From Akkermansiaceae bacterium UBA5020 (lineage in GTDB: Bacteria > Verrucomicrobiota > Verrucomicrobiia > Verrucomicrobiales > DEV007): a stretch of 38,361 nt of DNA. The stretch lies in contig DGXY01000035.1 of the NCBI GenBank assembly GCA_002396885.1, forward strand, positions 1-38,361. Direction: 5' to 3'. A model generated the notes under the pieces. It worked only from the letters and a program-made list of their open reading frames with translations, had not been told where the DNA came from and ran no database searches. The translations under genes were made by a program, and so were the position numbers. Below are positions 1 to 7,627 of the stretch, in pieces (position 1 is the stretch's first letter; each line of letters begins with the position of its first letter).

Positions 1-110
1 GCGACGATGAACTCTCGTTCCTCGTCGCCGAAGATGAAGCGCCGATCAACGACGCGCGACAGACAATGGTAGTAGCTCAGCCCCTCTCCCCGGATGCGTG
101 CTTGTCTCAT
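1..110 (-). CDS. REP-associated tyrosine transposase (RAYT, IS200-like Y1 family), 5' end only
   Basis: The reverse strand reads from an ATG at 110 off the left edge and gives about 36 residues starting MRQARIRGEG, followed by YYHCLSRVVDRRF and FGDEERE. This is the characteristic N-terminus of Y1-type REP-associated transposases, in which the 'YH..SRVVDRRF.F' stretch forms the first strand of the HUH fold. The HUH motif and the catalytic tyrosine would lie outside the window. Such proteins nick and join single-stranded DNA at REP hairpins and are usually single-copy domesticated genes. The repeat array immediately upstream (166-285) and the REP-like pair at 3774-3833 fit that setting. The family call is from recognised sequence character; intactness cannot be judged. 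Confidence 0.82.
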   Translation of the reverse strand, partial: MRQARIRGEGLSYYHCLSRVVDRRFIFGDEEREFIV

Positions 111-165
111 GGCGTTTCCATATAGTGCCCTCTTGAACAGTTATTGGCAAGGGGAAATCTTGGAG

Positions 166-285
166 AAACTGACCTGTCCCCTTGAGTCCTCTCTGTGGGA
201 AAACTGACCTGTCCCCCTGGAGTCCCTTCGGGAAACTGACCTGTCCCCGTGAGTCACCGTCCCCGTGAGTCGGTCCCCGTGAGTC
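166..285. repeat. Short direct-repeat array upstream of the RAYT gene
   Basis: Three exact copies of the 16-mer AAACTGACCTGTCCCC lie at 166-181, 201-216 and 233-248, with 16-19 bp spacers that are themselves related (variants of TTGAGTC / TGGAGTC). The array then shortens to three copies of CCCCGTGAGTC at 245-255, 261-271 and 275-285. It sits just upstream of the transposase start. Elements of this kind beside RAYT genes are plausible substrates or relics of their activity. No spacer regularity or cas gene supports a CRISPR reading. Confidence 0.8.
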
Positions 286-304
286 GACCTTTACCGGGGA
301 AGGT

Positions 305-439
305 GGCTACAGTGCGGGAATCGTTCCCACTCGTACCAACCTCCGAAATCTCACTCACATCGAGATGCAGGGTATCGACACCACGACCGGCGAAATCAAG
401 GCCACGGAGCGATTTGATATCCGTCCTTTCCGGATTTGA
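305..439 (+). pseudogene. Probable C-terminal remnant of a lost gene
   Basis: An open frame runs to TGA at 437-439 and ends with a balanced, protein-like sequence (NLRNLTHIEMQGIDTTTGEI followed by KATERFDIRPFRI). It stops 9 bp before a strong intrinsic terminator. Upstream, the frame runs straight into the repeat array at 166-285, and there is no plausible start or ribosome binding site. The simplest reading is the 3' end of a gene whose front was replaced by repeat or transposase DNA. A small standalone peptide starting at the ATG at 365 (24 codons) is the alternative. I do not recognise a family. Confidence 0.4.
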
Positions 440-448
440 CCGATGAAC

Positions 449-489
449 GGCGGCGGCTTCCCACTTCGGGAGCCGCCGCCACCTTTTTC
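449..489 (+). terminator. Rho-independent terminator
   Basis: GGCGGCGGCT pairs with AGCCGCCGCC; the stem continues with CCC/GGG around a short ACTTC loop and is followed by a T-run (484-488). It ends the reading frame that stops at 439. Confidence 0.85.
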
Positions 490-868
490 TACAGCGAGAT
501 GGCGTGGGCTTCCCGGGCGGTCGTGAGACGGCCCCCGGAAGGACCCACGCCATTCTGCTTTGAGCGTGCGAACTTTCTTTTTCTGTTCACCGCTCCCCCT
601 CCGGCACTCTTCAGATCGCCCTCGTCGGTCCCCGGCACTCGACGGGTAGGCCGTCAGGGCCAAAAGGAGAGGTGGGGATGGGATTCTGACTCGTGCTTTT
701 TCAAAGCGAGTCTACCGGTCGAGGTTAGGGGAAGTTGTGGCATAGGAAAGCCCCCCGCTGGGCCGCTCGGTGAGGCCTCGCCCCCGCTCCGCCGGCCGCC
801 CTCCCACCCAGGATTCGAAAAACCCGCATGACATCGCCCGGATTTCCGCCATTTTAGTCCCCCTCACC
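490..868. other. Geneless stretch with hairpins upstream of hisG
   Basis: I see no convincing gene here. The stretch has a long imperfect stem-loop (499-553, outer arms ATGGCGTGGG and CCCACGCCAT, partly paired inside). It also has a smaller hairpin at 688-712 (GACTCG / CGAGTC arms around a T/A-rich tip). The rest is C-rich sequence without a clear -35/-10 pair. A structured hisG leader or a small RNA is possible but unsupported. Confidence 0.45.
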
Positions 869-1756
869 ATGGCGGACACAGCAGAAAATCTCCTCAAAAT
901 CGGCCTGCCGAAAGGCAGTCTCTTCGAGCCCACGATGGATCTCTTCGAAAAGGCCGGCTACAATATCCGCGGCGCGGACCGTTCCTACCGGCCCACCGTC
1001 GACGACCCCGAGCTCCAGATCCGCCTGATCCGGGCTCAGGAGATCGGTCGCTACGTCGACCACGGTTTCCTCGACTGCGGCATCACCGGCATGGACTGGG
1101 TCGCCGAGAACGGGGCCGACGTCCATGTCGTCTGCGATCTTCAATACAGCCGCGCCACTTCGAATCCGACCCGATGGGTCCTCGTCGTGCCGAACGATTC
1201 GCCCATTCAGACGGTGAAGGATCTCGAGGGCAAACGCATCGCGGCCGAGGCCGTCGGGATCGTGGAGAAATATCTCGCTGCCAACGGGGTCAAAGCCGAA
1301 GTCGAATTCAGCTGGGGCGCGACCGAGGTAAAAGTCCCCGAATTGGTCGATGCGATCGTCGACATCACCGAGACGGGCTCTTCGCTCCGGGCCAACAACC
1401 TCCGCATCGTCGATGTGCTGATGGAGAGCTACCCGCAGTTCATCGCCCAGAAGAAGTCTTGGAGCGATCCGTGGAAACGCTCCAAGATCGAACGCCTCGC
1501 CGTCCTCCTCAAGGGCGCGCTGATGGCCCGGAACATGGTGGGCCTGAAGCTGAATCTGCCCGAAGCGGCGCTGGAGGTGGTCTCCGGCCTCCTCCCCTCT
1601 CTGCGCAAACCGACCGTCTCGCGCCTCGCCCAAGAGGGTTGGGTGGCCCTCGAGACCGTCTTGACCGAGCTCCAGGTGCGGGAACTGATCCCCCAACTGA
1701 AAGAACTGGGAGCTGAGGGAATCATCGAATATCCCTTGAACAAAGTGATCGAGTGA
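869..1756 (+). CDS. hisG: ATP phosphoribosyltransferase, long form
   Basis: Catalyses the first step of histidine synthesis, joining ATP and PRPP to give N1-(5-phosphoribosyl)-ATP in the cytoplasm. The 295-residue protein has the N-terminal IGLPKGSL strand-loop (residues 11-18), DCGITGMDWV (69-78) and the PRPP-binding loop DITETGSSL (165-173). About 85 further residues match the ACT-like regulatory domain of the long, hexameric HisG class, so no HisZ partner is expected. I start at the ATG at 869 because family similarity begins at MADTAENLLKIGLPKG; an upstream in-frame start at 770 would add 33 proline/arginine-rich residues unlike the family. There is no obvious Shine-Dalgarno. No other his genes are adjacent. 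Confidence 0.95.
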   Translation: MADTAENLLKIGLPKGSLFEPTMDLFEKAGYNIRGADRSYRPTVDDPELQIRLIRAQEIGRYVDHGFLDCGITGMDWVAENGADVHVVCDLQYSRATSNPTRWVLVVPNDSPIQTVKDLEGKRIAAEAVGIVEKYLAANGVKAEVEFSWGATEVKVPELVDAIVDITETGSSLRANNLRIVDVLMESYPQFIAQKKSWSDPWKRSKIERLAVLLKGALMARNMVGLKLNLPEAALEVVSGLLPSLRKPTVSRLAQEGWVALETVLTELQVRELIPQLKELGAEGIIEYPLNKVIE

Positions 1757-1824
1757 CCGATACTCGCGACCCGCCCGGCCCAAACCGGGGTTAGCGGCGG
1801 ATCGAAACCTGAGAAATTTTGACT

Positions 1825-1929
1825 ATGGGCTCCCTCAAGAAAAAGCGGAAGACCAAGATCAACAAGCACAAGCGACGTAAGCGCATGAAGGCTAACCGCC
1901 ACAAGAAGCGTTTGCGTTACAAGAGCTGA
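1825..1929 (+). CDS. AURKAIP1/COX24-domain mini-protein (putative ribosome-associated basic peptide)
   Basis: A 34-residue, extremely basic protein: MGSLKKKRKTKINKHKRRKR then MKANRHKKRLRYKS. The pattern (S-L-K-K-x-R-x-x-K-I-N-K-H-K-R-x-K-R, then A-N-R-H-K-K) is the AURKAIP1/COX24 domain. In Bacteroidota and relatives this is encoded as a stand-alone tiny protein, and in mitochondria it forms the C-terminus of ribosomal protein mS38. A role on the small ribosomal subunit is inferred from that homology. It lies 68 bp after hisG and 18 bp before the TPR protein. It is small enough to be missed by length cut-offs. Confidence 0.88.
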   Translation: MGSLKKKRKTKINKHKRRKRMKANRHKKRLRYKS

Positions 1930-1947
1930 TCGTTGATCTTTGGCGCG

Positions 1948-3777
1948 ATGAAAGCAAAGCAGTCTGGTGGTCCGGCAAGTTTGGTTCACCGCTGCTTTGT
2001 CGCGTACGGGTCCCTTGCGTTGACCGCGGGCCTTTTCACCGCGACACCGGCGCTCCGGGCCGAATCGGGCAAGTCGCTTGAGGATTTCGCCCAGGTCTAT
2101 GTAGGTCAGTATTTTGAACCGGGCCCTCACCTCACGCTTTCCGAGGTATCGAAGCGCAAAAGCAAGGCGCTCGCGAACTACGCCCTCGGCCGCACTTTCG
2201 AAGCCCAGGGCCGCGCCCAGGAGGCGGTGGAGGCTTACTCGGAAGTGCTGCGCAACCAGCCCGACCAGTTTTTTCTCGCCCGCAAGACCGCCTACCTCCT
2301 CTCCCGCTCGGGCCGCCAGGAAGAGGGTCTGAAAATGCTCGAAGAAAGCCTCGCGCAGAACGCCGACGAACCTTTCGCCCACATTTCCCTCTCTGAATTC
2401 CTGGCCACCTATCAGGGCAACGATCCCGATGGGCTGCGGCGTTCCTTCGAAGTCATCGAGAATGCGGTCGCGAAATTTCCTGATGAGCCTGCGATCTACG
2501 AGCACCTCGTGAAGCTATTCCTCTCCGCCGATCGCCGGGACGACGCCCGCCGCATCATCGCGGAGGCGGCGAAACGCGAGAACCGGGATCCGGAATTCTG
2601 GCTGCGCCTTGGACGCATCGCGGCACGGGTCTGGCCAGTCGGGGAGGGGGGCGAGGTATCCGACGCCGATCTTGTCAACGCGATCCACAACAAGGCTCTT
2701 GAGTTTGCAGAAGGGGATGTCTCGGTGATCGAGCGCGTCGGCGATTTTTATCATGCCACAGGGCAGTTCGATCGAGCCATCGCCGCCTTTGCCGGGATCA
2801 TCGGGAAGCAGCCGGACCGGCTCGACCTACGCGAAAAGCTCGCCCAGGTTTACGGGGCGAAGGGCGACGAGGCGAAGGTGGTCGAGACCCTGAAGGAGAT
2901 CGTCGAGATCGATCCCCAGAATGCCGATGTGCACAAGCAAATCGCCGGGATCTTTCTGCGGACCGGGCAATTCAAGGAGGCGATCCCGCATCTCCAGAGC
3001 GCCCTTTCCATCACCAAGGGCAGCGCCGCCGAATATGGGGCCCTCGCCCGCATGATGATCGAATCAGAGGAGAACGAGGTCGCCGTGAAATTTCTCACCG
3101 ACACTGCCTATCTTTTCCCGGATTCGGCGGATTTCCCTTTTCTCCTTACCTTTCCTCTCGCCCGTCTCGAGCGTTGGGACGAGGCGGTGAAGCAGTTTGA
3201 AATCACCTTGAAGCTCGCCGGCGACGAACAGCCCCAGTTGTTGAACGAGAGTTTCTATTTCCGCTATGCCGCGGCGCACGAGCGCAGCGGGAATCTTCCG
3301 AAGGCCGAGGAGCTTTTCCGCAAGACCATCGAGATGATCGCCAAGAACGATCCCGATGACGAGAACAAGCAGTTTACCGCCACGGTCTACAACTACTTGG
3401 GCTACATGTGGGTCGAAAACGACATGAAGATCGACGAGGGGGGCGAGCTCATCAAGACCGCTGCCGAACTGGATCCCGAGAGCGGGGCCATCGCCGACAG
3501 CCTAGGCTGGTTCTACTTCAAGAAGGGTGATTTTGAGAAAGCGCGCGACGAACTCCTCCGTGCCGAGACGCTCATCGAAGAGCAGGATGCGGTGATCTTC
3601 GATCACATTGGCCAGGTTTTTTACCAGCTCGGCGACGCGGAAAAGGCGATCGAGTATCTCGAGAAAGCCGTCACCCTCGAACCGGAAAAGACGGAGTATT
3701 CTGACCGACTCCAACGCGTGCGCGATGGCAGCGAGAAGAAACTCGCACCGGTGGCGACAGAAGAGAAGCCAAAGTAG
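1948..3777 (+). CDS. Exported tetratricopeptide-repeat protein
   Basis: 609 residues with an N-terminal hydrophobic signal-like segment (roughly residues 14-36, ending ATPALRA) and then almost continuous TPR helical pairs. Examples are ALANYALGRTFEAQGRAQEA, 'VIERVGDFYHATGQFDRAIA', DVHKQIAGIFLRTGQFKEAI and the C-terminal 'FDHIGQVFYQLGDAEKAIEY'. It probably acts as a periplasmic or envelope scaffold; no catalytic domain is visible. I chose the ATG at 1948 (MKAKQSGG) over the TTG at 1933 because it gives a normal signal peptide. The C-terminus is lysine/glutamate rich. It ends on a REP-like inverted pair and faces lgt on the opposite strand. Confidence 0.85.
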   Translation: MKAKQSGGPASLVHRCFVAYGSLALTAGLFTATPALRAESGKSLEDFAQVYVGQYFEPGPHLTLSEVSKRKSKALANYALGRTFEAQGRAQEAVEAYSEVLRNQPDQFFLARKTAYLLSRSGRQEEGLKMLEESLAQNADEPFAHISLSEFLATYQGNDPDGLRRSFEVIENAVAKFPDEPAIYEHLVKLFLSADRRDDARRIIAEAAKRENRDPEFWLRLGRIAARVWPVGEGGEVSDADLVNAIHNKALEFAEGDVSVIERVGDFYHATGQFDRAIAAFAGIIGKQPDRLDLREKLAQVYGAKGDEAKVVETLKEIVEIDPQNADVHKQIAGIFLRTGQFKEAIPHLQSALSITKGSAAEYGALARMMIESEENEVAVKFLTDTAYLFPDSADFPFLLTFPLARLERWDEAVKQFEITLKLAGDEQPQLLNESFYFRYAAAHERSGNLPKAEELFRKTIEMIAKNDPDDENKQFTATVYNYLGYMWVENDMKIDEGGELIKTAAELDPESGAIADSLGWFYFKKGDFEKARDELLRAETLIEEQDAVIFDHIGQVFYQLGDAEKAIEYLEKAVTLEPEKTEYSDRLQRVRDGSEKKLAPVATEEKPK

Positions 3778-3833
3778 AAGCGGCGTCCCGCCGCTTTTTC
3801 ACCGGAATCCAAGCGGCGGTGCGCCGCTTCTAC
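3774..3833. repeat. Inverted pair of REP-like hairpins between convergent genes (possible bidirectional terminator)
   Basis: Two 23-bp units, 3774-3796 and 3811-3833, are near-perfect reverse complements of each other (21 of 23 positions). Each is itself a hairpin (AAGCGGCG / CGCCGCTT arms). The first overlaps the TPR stop codon and is followed by TTTTTC; the second abuts the lgt stop. This is the BIME-like geometry of REP pairs mobilised by RAYT transposases, and the T-run suggests terminator function too. Confidence 0.82.
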
Positions 3834-3834
3834 C

Positions 3835-4878
3835 TTACGCAGGCAACCGGTTCTTGCGCTTTTTCACCAGCCCGTAGGCGAGGAAGGCGATCCCCACGAC
3901 GATCATGAAGAGGGAGTAAAACTGCCCCCGCGTCATGCCCGCGATGTGTTCCGCATCGGGTTCACGGAAATTCTCCACGGCGATGCGGCCGACCGCGTAG
4001 AAGATGAAGAAGATCCCGGTGAGGATGCCGTGCCAGGCATTTTTACACTTCAAGCGGATTGCGAGGAGCAGGAGAAAGGGGATGAGTCCCTCCACCATCG
4101 CTTCGTAGAGCTGCGAGGGGTGGCGGGGGGTGAGGATCTCGCCGAGGAGGGCCCGGAAGGCCGGGCTCTCGAGCGAGGCTTGCTCGATCAAGTCGACCAC
4201 GGCGTAGTGGGGATCCTGACCATTGGCCAAAGCGCTCGCAGCGGCGGAATCGACTTTTCCCGATAGCCCGGCGGCCGTGTCCCCCGCGGAGGTGGCAAGT
4301 TCGCGGAGCTGGGCGGTGGGGAACTTCCACTCCCGGCCGGCGGCGGTCTCGACCACCTCGGTGAGTTCGTCAGGGAATTTCATGGCCCAGCCCGAGTCGG
4401 TGGGACGCCCGTAGAGTTCACCATTCACGAAATTGGCAATGCGTCCGAAGAAAACCCCGAGCGGGGCGACGACGACGAGGTTGTCGCCATGACCGGCCCA
4501 TGAGGTCTTCGTGTATCGCGCATAGAACCAGGCCGTGATCGTGATTCCGGCAATGCCACCATGGCTCGACATTCCGCCGCCGAGCACGTCGAAAAAGCTC
4601 GCGGGATTCGCGGCGAGCTCGTCGAAGTTGTAAAGCAGCATGTAGCCGAGCCTTCCGCCCACCATCGTGCCGACGACGGCGCAGAGCGTAATGAAGTCGC
4701 CGACCTGGGAGTCCTTCAACTCGCTCGCGCCGATCCTGACAAACCACCGGAACAGGAAAAAGGCGCAAAGGAATCCCACGACGTAGGCGAGTCCATACCA
4801 GCGGATCCCGAAGTTCTCGGTGAAGCGGATCGCAAAGGGATCGAGGTGGTGGACGTAGCTGGCGAGGAGGTCGTGCAT
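3835..4878 (-). CDS. lgt: Prolipoprotein diacylglyceryl transferase
   Basis: Inner-membrane enzyme that transfers diacylglycerol from phosphatidylglycerol to the lipobox cysteine of prolipoproteins. Seen in the 347-residue product: HGG at residues 106-108, the Lgt signature GRIANFVNGELYGRPT (145-160), RHPSQLYEA (252-260), and several membrane segments including a C-terminal GRIAVENFREPD stretch. I start at the ATG at 4878 (MHDLLASYVH); the upstream ATG at 4947 would add 23 soluble residues not typical of Lgt. The protein is longer than usual because about 70 extra hydrophilic residues (roughly 165-248, AAGRE to SPAFRALL) sit between GRPT and RHPSQ, in a part expected to face the periplasm. 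The gene is convergent with the TPR gene. Confidence 0.95.
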   Translation of the reverse strand: MHDLLASYVHHLDPFAIRFTENFGIRWYGLAYVVGFLCAFFLFRWFVRIGASELKDSQVGDFITLCAVVGTMVGGRLGYMLLYNFDELAANPASFFDVLGGGMSSHGGIAGITITAWFYARYTKTSWAGHGDNLVVVAPLGVFFGRIANFVNGELYGRPTDSGWAMKFPDELTEVVETAAGREWKFPTAQLRELATSAGDTAAGLSGKVDSAAASALANGQDPHYAVVDLIEQASLESPAFRALLGEILTPRHPSQLYEAMVEGLIPFLLLLAIRLKCKNAWHGILTGIFFIFYAVGRIAVENFREPDAEHIAGMTRGQFYSLFMIVVGIAFLAYGLVKKRKNRLPA

Positions 4879-5020
4879 CGCGGGATATCGCACCAAAGCC
4901 GCCCGTCCCGTGAAAGCAAGCCCGCAAACGTCATGGGGACTTTGCAAAAGAAAATCCCGACTCCCTTAGATCGAGCCACTCGTGACTCACTCGCGACTCA
5001 CGCGGGGCGTCTCCGGGCTC

Positions 5021-5040
5021 TTGGCATGGATCGTGCTTTT
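5021..5040 (+). promoter_or_regulatory. Candidate sigma-54 (-24/-12) promoter of cluster A
   Basis: TTGGCATGGATCGTGCTTTT matches the sigma-54 consensus TGGCACG-N4-TTGCW with the exact GG-to-GC spacing; two positions deviate (C to T after TGGCA, and one T of TTGC). Transcription would start near 5048, leaving a leader of about 77 nt before the ATG at 5125. Sigma-54 control is typical for nitrogen scavenging genes, which fits the ABC transporter and GS-like ligases downstream. This is an inference from one site; no enhancer-binding protein gene is in the window. Confidence 0.5.
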
Positions 5041-5124
5041 GTAAGTGATTGCTGATAAAGATAATACGAAGCCTCAAGCTTGGTAATACGCAAAGAAGAA
5101 AAAGTGATACCGGAAAAATCGAAC

Positions 5125-6153
5125 ATGAAAATGCACCAATCCACCCTCTCTCGTTACCTCCGCAGCCGAAGCAACCTCGCCCTCGGGCTTGCCTCTCTCG
5201 CCCTCACTTCTCTCTTCGGCGTGGCCTCGGCCGAGCCTCTCAAAATCGGATACAGCGACTGGCCGGGTTGGGTCGCGTGGGAAATCGCGATCAAGAAAGA
5301 CTGGTTCAAGGAAGAAGGAGTCGAAGTGAAATTCGAATGGTATGATTACGTCGAGTCGATGGATGCCTACGTCGCCGGCCAACTCGACGGGGTCGGCATG
5401 ACGAACGGCGATGCGCTCGTCACCGGATCGACCGGCAAGCCCTCGGTCGGCATCCTCATCAACGACTATTCCAACGGCAACGACATGATTGTCGCCAAGC
5501 CTGGAATCGAATCGATCAAGGATCTCAAGGGCAAGAAGATCGGTCTCGAAGAAGGCTTCGTTCCCCACCTTCTTCTCCTCAAGGCCCTCGAGATGAACGG
5601 GATGAGCTCCGAGGACGTCACCATCGTGAACACGCCGACAAACGAAACCCCGCAGGTCCTCGCCTCGGGTGCGGTCGATGCGGTGGCAGCCTGGCAGCCG
5701 AGCTCGGGTCAGGCCCTCAAGGTAGTTTCCGGGTCGAAGCCCATCTTCACCTCGAAGGATGTTCCCGGCCTCATCTACGACAATCTTTACGTCTCTCCCG
5801 AGAGCCTCGAGAAGCGCCGCGACGACTGGAAGAAGGTGATCAAGGTTTGGCACAAGGTCGTCGCCTTTCTGAAGGAAGAGGACAACATCGACGAAGTCCT
5901 CGAGATCCTCTCTTCGCGTGTCTCGGTGACTCCCGACGAATACGAACCCTTCCTCGAAGGCACCTACGTCCTCTCCGGCGAAGAAGCGAAGCCAATCTGG
6001 GAAAAGGCCGATGGATTGAAGTCGGTCTACGGATCCTCGAAGATTTCCGACGACTTCAACGTGTCCCAGAAGGTCTACGAGAAGCCGGCCGACTACGAAA
6101 AGTATCTTGATCCCAGCCTCACGCTCGAGGTGATCGCCGAAATGGCGAAGTGA
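5125..6153 (+). CDS. NitT/TauT-family ABC transporter substrate-binding protein
   Basis: Periplasmic binding protein of the NMT1/THI5-like superfamily (342 residues), which captures small sulfonates, nitrate-type anions, pyrimidines or amines for an ABC importer. Residues 1 to about 36 form a Sec signal ending in GVASA, then EPLKIGYSDWPGWVAWEIA, the usual first strand and helix of the fold. VGMTNGDALVTGSTG and IESIKDLKGKKIGLEEG are standard family segments. The ATG at 5125 is used because it gives a clean signal peptide; the in-frame ATG at 5080 would put charged residues in front. It is the first gene of an operon with permease, ATPase, amidohydrolase and GS-like ligase. The ligand is unknown. 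Confidence 0.88.
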   Translation: MKMHQSTLSRYLRSRSNLALGLASLALTSLFGVASAEPLKIGYSDWPGWVAWEIAIKKDWFKEEGVEVKFEWYDYVESMDAYVAGQLDGVGMTNGDALVTGSTGKPSVGILINDYSNGNDMIVAKPGIESIKDLKGKKIGLEEGFVPHLLLLKALEMNGMSSEDVTIVNTPTNETPQVLASGAVDAVAAWQPSSGQALKVVSGSKPIFTSKDVPGLIYDNLYVSPESLEKRRDDWKKVIKVWHKVVAFLKEEDNIDEVLEILSSRVSVTPDEYEPFLEGTYVLSGEEAKPIWEKADGLKSVYGSSKISDDFNVSQKVYEKPADYEKYLDPSLTLEVIAEMAK

Positions 6154-6187
6154 CCCGGGAACGCCGCCGCGGGGAGATCCAGATTCC

Positions 6188-7627
6188 ATGAAAACGGACC
6201 CCATCCGGGAAAAGCGACTCCGCGAACCTTGGTTCGCCGCGAGGCGCGAGCTCTCCCCGCGTCGCGCCTCTTTTCTCACGATCTTCTCTTTCGCCCTCCC
6301 GCTTCTGATCTGGTCGGCGGTCAGCTACCTGCCCTTCCTCTGGCATCCCGACGTGGAACTGCAGATCTCGGCGGATCGCGAAAACGTCACCACCGTCTAC
6401 GTGGCCGGTGATCGCGTCAGCCGCGAATTTTTCCCGGAGTTCCAGGAAGCGGTGCGCCAGCAAAACAAACCGCTCGAGGCGGGATTGGCATCCTTGGATC
6501 CCGCCGCCGAGGCCACAAACGGAGCAGCGGTGAGACGAGCGAACAAGAAGACGCTCCGTCAGCTTGTGCCGATTCTCGCCGCGAACCAATGGATCACCGA
6601 AGAACAGGCCAAGGATGACGCTGCGATCTATACCTCGTGGGGTGAGATCGCCGCGGGGAAGAAAGTCCCGACGCGTCCGCAGCTCAGCGAAGAAAACCTC
6701 GCCATCATTGCCAAAAACTGGGCCGCGATGAGCAAGGTCTCCCCGACCTACGATTCCGACCGCTTCGTTTCCGTCCCGCTCCTCGGGCTCGTGCCTCAGG
6801 GGCGCCCCGCCAATCCGGACTACCTCCCCGCGCCGCACGAGGTCGTCGTTTCAGGCATCAAGGAATTCACCGCTCCTCCCGAAGCGGAGCGCCCCTCGAT
6901 GTGGCAGCGCGTTGGTCACTCGATCCGCATCGTCTTCGGAGGCTTCCTCCTCGCCACGCTCGTCGGGGTGCCGATCGGGGTGCTCTGCGGCACTTACCCC
7001 GTCTTCTCGAAGGTAGTTGAGCCCTTCACCGACTTTTTCCGCTACCTGCCGGCACCGACCTTCAGCACGCTGCTCGTCGCCATCTTCCTCGCGAATGACG
7101 CGCCCAAGGTCGCGTTGGTTTTCGTCGGCACGATTTTCCAGCTCGTCCTCGTCGTCGCCAACACGACCCGCCGTCTCGACCTGCCTTTGCTCGAGGCTGC
7201 ACAGACCCTCGGGGCGAACCAGGCGCAACTGCTCACCCGCGTCGTCATCCCCGGCATTCTCCCCAATCTCTATGACGATCTCCGCATCCTCCTCGGCTGG
7301 GCCTGGACTTGGCTCGTCATCGCCGAGCTCGTCGGGGTGAAGAGCGGCCTCACCGAGTTCATTGAGACGCAGGGACGGTGGCGCAATTTCGACAGCGTTT
7401 ATCCCGTCATCATCCTCATCGGCCTGATCGGGTTTTTCACCGACCAGATCCTCTCGGCGCTCAGCCGGATCTTCTTCCCCTGGACCAGTGAAGCCTCCGG
7501 CAAGGCCAATCCGCTCGCGAAGGCGATCCTCTTCTTGCCACGCTGGTTCCAGAAGTCCGCTTCCGTGCACGACCTCCCCGCCGACGCCTCCGGGCAAGCC
7601 CGGGAAAGCCTGACAAACCGACCATGA
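6188..7627 (+). CDS. ABC transporter permease (NitT/TauT type) with a large extra N-terminal domain
   Basis: The C-terminal half (about residue 240 on) is a normal BPD_transp_1 permease, with SIRIVFGGFLLATLVGVPIG, FFRYLPAPTFSTLL and the EAA loop EAAQTLGANQAQLLTRVVIP that docks the ATPase. The protein is 479 residues instead of the usual ~260. After the first membrane helix (about 28-50, SFALPLLIWSAVSYLPFLW) there are roughly 170-190 hydrophilic residues before the family sequence resumes at LPAPHEVV. By topology this insert should lie in the periplasm. It has a GGGGAGAT ribosome binding site and overlaps the ATPase gene by ATGA. It works with the binding protein at 5125 and the ATPase at 7624. 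Confidence 0.9.
   Translation: MKTDPIREKRLREPWFAARRELSPRRASFLTIFSFALPLLIWSAVSYLPFLWHPDVELQISADRENVTTVYVAGDRVSREFFPEFQEAVRQQNKPLEAGLASLDPAAEATNGAAVRRANKKTLRQLVPILAANQWITEEQAKDDAAIYTSWGEIAAGKKVPTRPQLSEENLAIIAKNWAAMSKVSPTYDSDRFVSVPLLGLVPQGRPANPDYLPAPHEVVVSGIKEFTAPPEAERPSMWQRVGHSIRIVFGGFLLATLVGVPIGVLCGTYPVFSKVVEPFTDFFRYLPAPTFSTLLVAIFLANDAPKVALVFVGTIFQLVLVVANTTRRLDLPLLEAAQTLGANQAQLLTRVVIPGILPNLYDDLRILLGWAWTWLVIAELVGVKSGLTEFIETQGRWRNFDSVYPVIILIGLIGFFTDQILSALSRIFFPWTSEASGKANPLAKAILFLPRWFQKSASVHDLPADASGQARESLTNRP

Noticed and set aside
166..285. Possible CRISPR array
   Set aside because: Repeats are 16 bp, spacers are short and related to each other, and no cas genes are present.
854..1783. Long open frame on the minus strand opposite hisG
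   Set aside because: Antisense shadow of a GC-rich gene; hisG on the plus strand is unmistakable. The same applies to the long antisense frames opposite the ABC, GS-like, Rieske and pdh genes.
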